Both the position numbers and the translations under genes were made by a program. 64,000 nt of DNA from Neofusicoccum parvum. Taxonomy: Eukaryota; Ascomycota; Dothideomycetes; Botryosphaeriales; Botryosphaeriaceae. The stretch is from assembly GCA_020912385.1 (NCBI GenBank), contig CP087216.1, positions 2,232,001-2,296,000 of the forward strand, written 5' to 3'. This document shows positions 57,101 to 64,000 of this stretch, one piece after another; within the stretch, counting starts at the first letter, position 1; each line of letters opens with the position of its first letter. The notes below the pieces were generated by a model that was not told the DNA's origin, did no database searches, and saw nothing but the letters and a program-made list of their open reading frames with translations.

Positions 57101-60100
57101 CAACAACCTCTTCCTACTCTGGGAAGGCCAAAGGCACCAGTCAAAAAACTAGACGGCCCCGCAGCCAAGGGACAACAGCAGGGGCCGCAGTCTAGGTCCC
57201 TTAATATAGTATCACGCACCTCGAACACGGAAACTCTCACCGGACCAAACCTATAGAAACAGTTCAAGATGAAAGGGACACTTAACGGAGTACCCACGAG
57301 GATCCTGATTGACACAGGATCGTGCGGAAATTTCATCCACAACGAGCTTGTGCAGAAGATGAATATACCCTACCGTAAGAAACAGGACCCATACCCTCTC
57401 AGCGGGTTTGACGGTTCTTAGGCAGCCTATGGACAAGGCTGGGTAAAAATAGAAACGGAGGAAGCAACCCTCCAAATAGGGAATCACTAGGAACAGATTT
57501 CCCTCGACGTCCAACGCGTCCCCGGGCATGATATCATCCTCAGTATGCCCTGGGTAAGGACACAAAAACCAATCTTCGACTTTGGAGAAGGAGACTCCAT
57601 CATCTTTCAAGAGGACCTTGAAAACCTCTTACGAAAACAAGGGCTGGAGAAGGAAAACGGGTTGTTGGATACCCTAAGGAAACTCCTAGCAGCATCAACA
57701 CAGGAAGTAGCCAGTGTAAGGCCTGAATGTGGCAACTGTATAGGCAACTCCGATAGTGGTATAAGTCAGGACCAGGACTGCGACGCAGGTAGCGAAGCCT
57801 CCTCGGTAAAATGTAACCCATCGGTAGGAATAAGCCCTACTGAGCGAAATGATACCCCCAACACGGTCAACCAGGATGGCATAAGACCTAGCAATAGCAA
57901 CATTAACAGCCACCTCGAGGACGGAATAAGTCAGAACCAGGATAGCAACAAGGCCTCCTCGGTAAAATACAACACCTCGAACGGAGTAAGACCAACCGAG
58001 ACCGACACTTCTTAGGAACTAGAAGTACAACACACGACACGAAGGACTACGAGGAAGCGGCGTAAGGCTAAGAGTAAAGCTTCGCGTAAGCAATTAGCAG
58101 CCCTAGAACCTCAGATCGACGTCCAGATAATCTCAGGAGAGGCATTCAAACGTATGAGACGCCAAAGGCATCAGGTATGCCTTATATACCTCAAAGCCTC
58201 ACCGGCGGTGCAACAGAGAGCACTGGCCAGAGCCCAAAGAGAAAGGCTAAAGAATGAGGACATTCCCGCTCCGCTAGGAGGCGACGATCCTGCGAGGATC
58301 GCAAGAGGACAATACAGCAGTCTGGAAATATAGAACAACCTGTATGGATATCCGCCGATACCCGAAATGGAAACGGTACCCAGCGAGTACTGGGATCTAA
58401 AAACCGTTTGCCAGGAAAGAGGAAAAGGAGACTTGCCTAAGCATCAACCGTGGGACCATGAAATCCCACTTAAACCAGGCACGAAGCCAGCCTACAAACC
58501 CATCTACTCCTTATTAGAGAAGGAGATGACAGCACTCAGGGACTATATCGAGAAGAACCTTAAACGAGGATATATTAGACCTTCGACGTTATCAGCCGGA
58601 TACCCAATCCTCTTTGTCCCAAAGAAGAACGGCAAGCTACGCCTATGTGTCGACTACCGACAGCTAAACGATATTACGATCAAGAACCGGTACCCTCTCC
58701 CTCGCATCGACGAGCTCCAGGACAAGTTAAGGAAAGCAAAGTACTTTACGAAGCTGGACCTCCGGGAAGGATACCATCTAGTCAGGATTAAAGAAGGGGA
58801 AGAATGGAAAACAGCCTTTAGAACGAGGCTAGGACTCTACGAGTATACGGTAATGCCATTTAGGCTTACCAACGCTCCGGCAACATTCCAGAATCTCGTC
58901 AACGACACGCTGCGAGAATACCTGGATATCTTCTACATGGCCTACCTTGATGACATCCTCATCTTTTCAGAAACCCTTGAGGAACATAAGAAGCATGTAC
59001 GAAAGGTCCTAGAAGCCCTCTAAACAAAGAACCTCTCTATCGCACCCGAGAAGTGTGAATGGCACGTCCAGAGAACGGAATTCTTAGGCTTTATCATCAC
59101 CCCAGGTCACGTCGGCATGGACGACTCGAAACTGGATTCCATTAGAGAATGGCCAGTACCAAAGACGATCAAGGAAGTATAGTCCTTCCTAGGATTCGCG
59201 AACTTCTACAGGAAGTTCATCTGGAACTACTCCGGAGTCACGGAACCTTTAACTAGGCTTACGCGAAAGGAGCATGGCTTTAAATGGGAAGACGATTAGC
59301 AACGGGCATTTGACTCGCTTAAACGGATGTTTTGCGAAGCCCTAGTACTCGGGATATACGACCCCGACAAGCCCACCGAAGTGGAAACTAATGCGTCAGG
59401 ATTCGCCCTTGGAGCATGTCTCAGCCAGCCTGACGGAGAAGGTAGATAGCACCTAGTCGCGTTCTACTCTAGGAAGTTCACCCCGGCAGAGCTCAACTAC
59501 GACATTCACGATAAGGAGCTTCTAGCCATTGTCTCAGCTTTTAAGCAATGGAGGCATTACCTCGAAGGAGCAAGCCACCAGGTGGTAGTACGCTATAATC
59601 ATCAGAATCTCACACGCTTCACCACGACCAAGGAATTGAACCGACGGTAGGTTCGCTGGTCAGAAGAAATGGCCTCCTATGACTTCAAGATCACCTATAG
59701 AAAGGGATCCGAGAACGCCGCAGCTGACGCGCTCAGCCGAAGAGTAGATTATATGGAAGGAAAAACCGAGCCGCACCCTACAATCTTTATAGAGGATAGC
59801 GATGGATCGCTCCTCCTTGCTAGACAAACACTACCCATGCTACGCATCGAGCCGAACCCATGGCACTAGCAGATCCGAGAAGCATACGCCTAGGACTCCT
59901 TCGCGTAGGAACTTTTAGCGCTTGAGGACGATCCGCATATTGCTCGAGATAGAGAAGGAACGCTTCTCTTTAAAGGACTCATCTATGTACCAACACGGCT
60001 ACGAGAAGCACTAGTGAAAGACATCCACGAAGCCCCAGCACACGGACATCAGGGCATCGACAGGACAACGGAAAGAATTACAAGGAACTACTACTTCCCA

Positions 60101-61426
60101 GGACTAAGGAAAACCGTACAGCGTGTAGTCTCGCAGTGCGATCTTTGCATCAGAAGTAAGGCCGCGACACATGCACCTTATGGCCTCCTACAGCCGCTGG
60201 AAGCACCTAAACGACCATGGCAGTCCATCACGTTGGACTTCGTTACCAAGCTACCTAGGTCAAAGGATCCCCTTACAGGAGTCTCGTACGACTCAATCCT
60301 CGTCTTCGTCGACCGACTCACGAAGTACGCCTACTTCTTACCCTACCTCGAGGCATCCAATGCAGAACAGCTCGCCTACACGTTCCTACGAACCATCTTC
60401 GCGGATCACGGAATGCCGGAAGAAATGGTGTCGGACAGAGACAAGCTCATGGCCTCTGAATTCTGGCAAACAGTCATGCGCCAACTAGGAACGAAAAGCA
60501 AGCTCGCTACCACAGCACACGCACAAACCGACGGTCAAACCGAACGAATGAACCGGACTCTTGAACAATACCTCCGCTGTTATATCAACTATCCACAGGA
60601 GAACTGGGCAGAACTACTACCCATGGCCCAATTCGCCTATAACAGCTCCAAACAAGAATCCACGAACGAATCACCGTTCTTCGCCAATTACGGGTTTGAA
60701 CCAGAAGCCTACAGAGAAACGATCCCAAGTAGAAAGCTAGCGCAAAGTGGTATCCTCAAAGCCGAGCAGCTGAAAGAGCTTCATAAGGCTATCAGCCTTG
60801 ACCTCGAGTACGTCAGAATCATGATGTCTAAATACTACAACAGACGGTACCAGGCGGCACCGAACCTCAAGAGGGGGGATAAGGTCTATCTCCTTAGGAA
60901 AAACATCAAGACCAAACGGCCAAACGACAAATTGGACTTCAAAAAAATTGGCCCATTCAAGATTGAAGAAAAACTTGGAGAAGTCACCTATCGACTCAAA
61001 CTGTCAAATACAAGGATGAACTCCACCTTCCACGTCTCACTGCTCGAGCCAGCACCAGAGGACGCCAACATCCCAGAAACCCAAGAAGAAATTGTACCAG
61101 AAAACCCGGACGCCGAAGAAAAACAGTACCCAGTAGAGAAGATCCTGGACTATAAGCGGTTCGGTCATCAGCTTAAGTACCTGGTCAAATGGGAAGGATA
61201 CGGGAATGAGGATAACTAGTGGATACCAAAGGAAGATATACACCCAGACCTAGTTATAGAGTTCCATCGCCAGAACCCTGACCTTCCGCGGAAACGGGGG
61301 CGTCCCAAAAAGAAGGATCCATCCACAACTCGGCACCAGAAGGGAACGCAACTCCAGCCACCGAGTCCAGCGACGGAACCCGAGGATCGGAGGGACCAGG
61401 AAGCGGAGGGCTCGGAGAACGCTTAG
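57101..61426 (+). pseudogene. Gypsy pol: protease, reverse transcriptase, RNase H, integrase, chromodomain
   Basis: One frame with stops. Protease: RILIDTGSCGNFI. Reverse transcriptase: LRLCVDYRQLNDITIKNRYP, then TKLDLREGYH and the active site YLDDILIF; MPFRLTNAP has Arg where Gly is usual. RNase H: ETNASGFALGA has Asn for the first catalytic Asp. Integrase: HQGIDRTTERITRNYYFPGL with CDLCIRSK (HHCC), then LDFVTKLP, VSDRDKLMAS and NRTLEQYL carry the DDE triad. The chromodomain is KYLVKWEGYG. Stops: TAG at 57254, 57419, 57488, 58013, 58331, 59180, 59297, 59447, 59648, 59867, 59891, 59906, 61217, 61424 and 61460, and TAA at 59021. Where consensus is known they replace Gln or Trp. Confidence 0.9.
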
Positions 61427-61484
61427 GAGTCGGTACATCCTCATCAGCTACACGCCGCGTAGCGCGATCCTAACCGAAAGACGC

Positions 61485-61610
61485 AAATCCAGCGCGACCG
61501 CGCTGGATTTAGATTGTGTGGGAAAGAATCGTCGGGTGGGCTGGACGCGCACCGCACTGGATTTACCGCACTGGATTTGGAGCGAGGTGCTCGGATCGAG
61601 TCTACACTCG
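61485..61610. repeat. Palindrome, three iterons and dyads of copy B
   Basis: AAATCCAGCGCG-AC-CGCGCTGGATTT (61485-61510) is a perfect 12-bp-arm palindrome; its right half is iteron 1 (61497-61510). ACCGCACTGGATTT repeats exactly at 61551-61564 and 61565-61578. Two short dyads follow: CGAG-GTG-CTCG (61583-61593) and CGAGT-CTAC-ACTCG (61597-61610). Confidence 0.88.
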
Positions 61611-61639
61611 GTCAGATTTCCAAGCGTGGCTCTGCGACC

Positions 61640-61650
61640 ACTTTTTATAT
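61640..61650 (+). promoter_or_regulatory. TATA-like box of copy B
   Basis: CTTTTTATATG at the same place as in copy A, followed by the conserved AAAATCCGACCGCTGC, about 230 bp before the start codon. Confidence 0.4.
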
Positions 61651-61708
61651 GAGCCACCTTAAAATCCGACCGCTGCGTCGTGAGAAAACCAGCCACTTGG
61701 GGTAAGAG

Positions 61709-61725
61709 TAGGGTTAGGGTTGAGG
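61709..61725 (+). repeat. Telomere-type repeats inside the leader of copy B
   Basis: TAGGGTTAGGGTTGAGG, matching copy A apart from the last base, lies about 155 bp before the start codon and is followed by a CGG-rich tract at about 61,754. Confidence 0.85.
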
Positions 61726-61879
61726 TTTTTTGATGGGGTAAGGGTGATCCGTGCGGCGGCGGCGGCAGCAGCGGCGGTAGCAGTAGTAGTAGCAGCAGCA
61801 TTTACGAGCTTTCTCACACCAGCATCATTCTCTCTAGCAACTTTCAGTATTAGCAAGACAATACTAGCTAGCGCACCAA

Positions 61880-62150
61880 ATGGCGACAGCGTACTTTTAT
61901 CACCAGGCGGAATACCGGCTCGCGATCTGCAGGGAGTGCCGGCACGCCGTCTGGCCGGACCAGGTGGAAGGCCATCTGCGGGGGAAACACCACCGGATGG
62001 GCCGGAAGCAGGCGGAGCTGGTCGGTGGTGAGGTTAGAAGCTGGCATGGCTTGATTGCATTCTCGAGCGAGCTGGAAGTGCCAGCCCGGGTGCAACGGCC
62101 CGTCACAGAGCTGCCACTGTTCAAGGACGGGCTGCTGTGCCAGAAGGACC

Positions 62151-62196
<46 letters not shown>

Positions 62197-64000
62197 CAGT
62201 AATAGTAGCAGCTGCCAGTACGTCTGCAGGAATGAAAGGATGATGAAAGAGCACTGGCGCACCGAGCACGGATGGTCGATTGGAGGAGGCAAAGGCCGGC
62301 AGAGCAGGATGGTGGAAGAGGGGTTGAATAAGAGGTTCCAAGAGGCGGTAAAGCAGGTCTACTGCCAGCGCTTCTTCCCCACCTTCCACGGCTCGCAGTA
62401 CTTTGAAGTGTGCCAGCCAGAGGAGCAAGCGCAGCAGGAGGACCAGGCGCAGCCCGCCCAGGAGGGAGGGGAGAGAGGGGAGGGAGGAGGGGAGCAGCTG
62501 TGGCAGCAGGCGTGGAACAAGGCGAACCAGAACTGGGAGGAGCTGGAGAAGCGGGCCCGGGCCACCATCGAGGAAGGAGAGAAGGACGAGGTCAGCCCGT
62601 GGCTGGACAGGACGCAGTGGCTGCCGTATCTGGCGCGGCTGGACCGCGACGATCTGCTAGCGTCGGTTGAGGAGCCCAACGCCAACCCGGACAGGCCAGA
62701 GGAGGAGGAGGAGCCGGCGGCAGCGGCCATCTGGAAAGCCATGGACGAGGTTGCGCGCATCGGCCAGCAGGCGGTGACCCAGCAGGTCGGCATATTCATC
62801 CGCATGGAGCTGATGAGGACGGAGAAGCACCAGAACCGGTACCACCCGCTGCAGCCGTACATGGAGGAAAACGCGGTCGCGGACAGGTCGAGGGCGTGGA
62901 AGCAGGTGCTGATGTTCTTCGTCAGGACGCAGCAGGAGCATGACTGGAGAAGCCCAGAGTACAGGTTCACCCGCAGGCAGTCCAGGGCATTCACCAGGCT
63001 GATGGAGGAGGCAGAGCAAGCTGTAAAGAAGCAAGAAGAAGGGAAAGGGGGAGGAAGAGATAAAGAAGAAAGCGAGGAAGAAGAGGGAGGAAGAAGTGAT
63101 GGTGATGATGATGATGATAATGAAGAAGAAGAAGGAGCTGGTTTAGAAGAGCAGCAGCAGCAGCAGCTGCCACCAAAGCTGTCCGGGATCCAGAAGGCGT
63201 GCTTGGACTTTTGCATTGAACTGCTGAACCAGAGGATCACGCAGCGCGAGTACGACAGCGCTCTGGTCTGCGCTCTGGCGGTGCAGGGGGTCACGCCCAC
63301 CGGCTGGAGGGAGCCGGGTCTGTACACGGCGATTCTGTCGGCCATCATCAAGGTGGGGCGCTTCATGGTGGTGCAGAAGGCGCTGGAGATGGCGGGTCCA
63401 GCAGCAGCAGCAGCAGCAGCAGCAGAAGGGGAGGAGGATGGTAGGGAGGAGTTTAGCAGTGGGGGCAGCGCATGGGACTTTGAGAAGGAGGAGGAGGAGG
63501 AGGAGGAGGAGGAGGAGGAGGAGGAGGAGGAGGAGGACGGCGCTGGCGGTTATGGTGGAGGCGATGCTGGCGGCAGCAGCAGTAGCAGCAGCAGTAGCAG
63601 CCAGGGCGGCAGGAGCAGCAGCAGCCAGGGCGGCAGGAGCAGCGCCGGCCAGGGCAGCGCCGGCCAGGGCAGCGCCGGCCAGAGCAGCAGTGGCCAGGAC
63701 AGCAGCAGGAACAGCGGCCAGGGCAGCGCCAGGGACAGCAGTGGGCGCAGCGGGCGCAGCCAGGGCGGCAGGAGCAGTAGCAGCCAGGGCAGCGCCGGCC
63801 AGAGCAGCAGTGGCCAGGACAGCAGTGGCCAGGATAGCGCCAGCAGCAGGACCAGCAGCGGCCAGGGCAGCAGCAGGAACAGCGGCCAGGGCAGCGCCAG
63901 GGACAGCAGTGGGCGCAGCCAGCGCAGCCAGCGCAGCCAGCGCAGCCAGCGCAGCCAGCGCAGCCAGATGAAGATGAGCTGCTTAGAGCTGGTGACCAAG
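61880..64000 (+). CDS. OrsD-like zinc-finger protein, N-terminal part of the helicase element protein (copy B, open, 3' end outside)
   Basis: The frame is open for all 707 visible codons from the ATG at 61880. The N-terminus has two C2H2-like units: CRECRHAV with GHLRGKHH, and CQYVCRNERMMKEHWRTEH, the OrsD (former DUF3505) arrangement. Charged helices follow (WNKANQNWEELEKRARATI, WKQVLMFFVRTQQEHDWRS), then an acidic stretch, LNQRITQREYDSALVCALAV, a poly-Glu run and Gly/Ser/Gln-rich repeats. It breaks off at MKMSCLELVTK, the start of the domain that in copy A leads into the recombinase-like and helicase parts. A poly-Ser run absent from copy A is inserted between the zinc fingers. By comparison with copy A the full protein should be near 1,950 residues. 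It may be functional. Confidence 0.87.
62153..62214. repeat. In-frame AGC microsatellite (poly-Ser), copy B only
   Basis: A run of AGC with a few AGT codons encodes Ser within the region between the two zinc-finger units. Copy A has only NSC at this place, so the triplet run expanded or contracted after the copies separated. Confidence 0.9.
63482..63538. repeat. In-frame GAG triplet run (poly-Glu), longer in copy B than copy A
   Basis: About 16 Glu codons here; the matching run in copy A (about 50,110-50,145) is shorter. The run is in frame in both copies. Confidence 0.85.

Larger units (their letters stand above)
54638..61466 (+). mobile_element. Ty3/Gypsy chromodomain LTR retrotransposon, inactivated, 3' LTR not found
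   Basis: The order is 5' LTR, gag with a zinc knuckle, protease, reverse transcriptase, RNase H, integrase and chromodomain, typical of fungal chromoviruses. Pol is one frame with 15 TAG and one TAA stops and no frameshift from about 57,100 to 61,460. No copy of the LTR start TGTTACGG appears downstream; helicase element copy B begins about 40 bp after the last recognisable pol-frame sequence. The element cannot transpose on its own. Confidence 0.9.
61467..64000 (+). mobile_element. Helicase element copy B, continuing past the window
   Basis: Same orientation as copy A and closely similar from ATCCTAACCGA onward. It starts right after Gypsy pol sequence. Unlike copy A its coding frame is open throughout the visible part. 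Confidence 0.8.

Overview
The window comes from a filamentous ascomycete (Pezizomycotina). The evidence is short spliceosomal introns (43-76 nt, GT..AG, usually with a CTRAY-type branch site), HET, NACHT-ankyrin and Clr5 families found only or mainly in such fungi, and decay of repeats by CpA-to-TpA changes, the signature of repeat-induced point mutation (RIP). I cannot name the genus. No tRNA, rRNA or CRISPR array was seen.

Bases 1-13,000 lie mostly on the minus strand and look like an allorecognition/immunity-type block: a NACHT-ankyrin gene that runs off the left edge, a HET-domain gene, and a Clr5-ankyrin gene split by one in-frame TAA. An MDR-type oxidoreductase follows. From 14,171 to 23,896 the plus strand carries a three-segment membrane protein, a secreted GH89 alpha-N-acetylglucosaminidase with both catalytic glutamates, and two small secreted proteins. 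From 25,119 to 32,264 there is a metabolic patch: a complete cytochrome P450, a decayed second P450, a decayed ABC transporter fragment, a short-chain dehydrogenase and an epoxide hydrolase. From 42,226 down to 32,482 one very large gene (five exons, about 3,164 codons) encodes a DUF6606/DUF3638/DUF3645 helicase-like protein. A Ser/Thr-rich, possibly GPI-anchored protein (43,463-44,821) is the last ordinary gene.

From 44,822 to the end the window is repeat DNA. About 3 kb of AT-rich RIP-decayed DNA holds a dead pogo/Fot1-type transposase. Next comes a large helicase element (copy A, about 48,136-54,420) whose single long frame is broken by at least 12 nonsense codons, then a Gypsy retrotransposon with a chromodomain (5' LTR at 54,638, no 3' LTR seen), then a second helicase element (copy B, from about 61,467) whose frame is fully open to the right edge. 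Copies A and B are in the same orientation.

The helicase element is the most unusual part. Its protein reads, in order, an OrsD-like double C2H2 region, low-complexity Gly/Ser/Gln tracts, a domain with tyrosine-recombinase-like motifs, a RecQ-type helicase and a C-terminal Cys/His region. Upstream of each start codon lie TTAGGG-type repeats, a TATA-like box, three iterons and perfect palindromes. The palindrome and iteron sequences differ between copies A and B, yet each copy keeps its own internal pairing and repeat match. Copy A is also preceded by a dense array of stem-loops. It resembles telomere-linked RecQ helicase families but may be a mobile element with its own recombinase and structured end.
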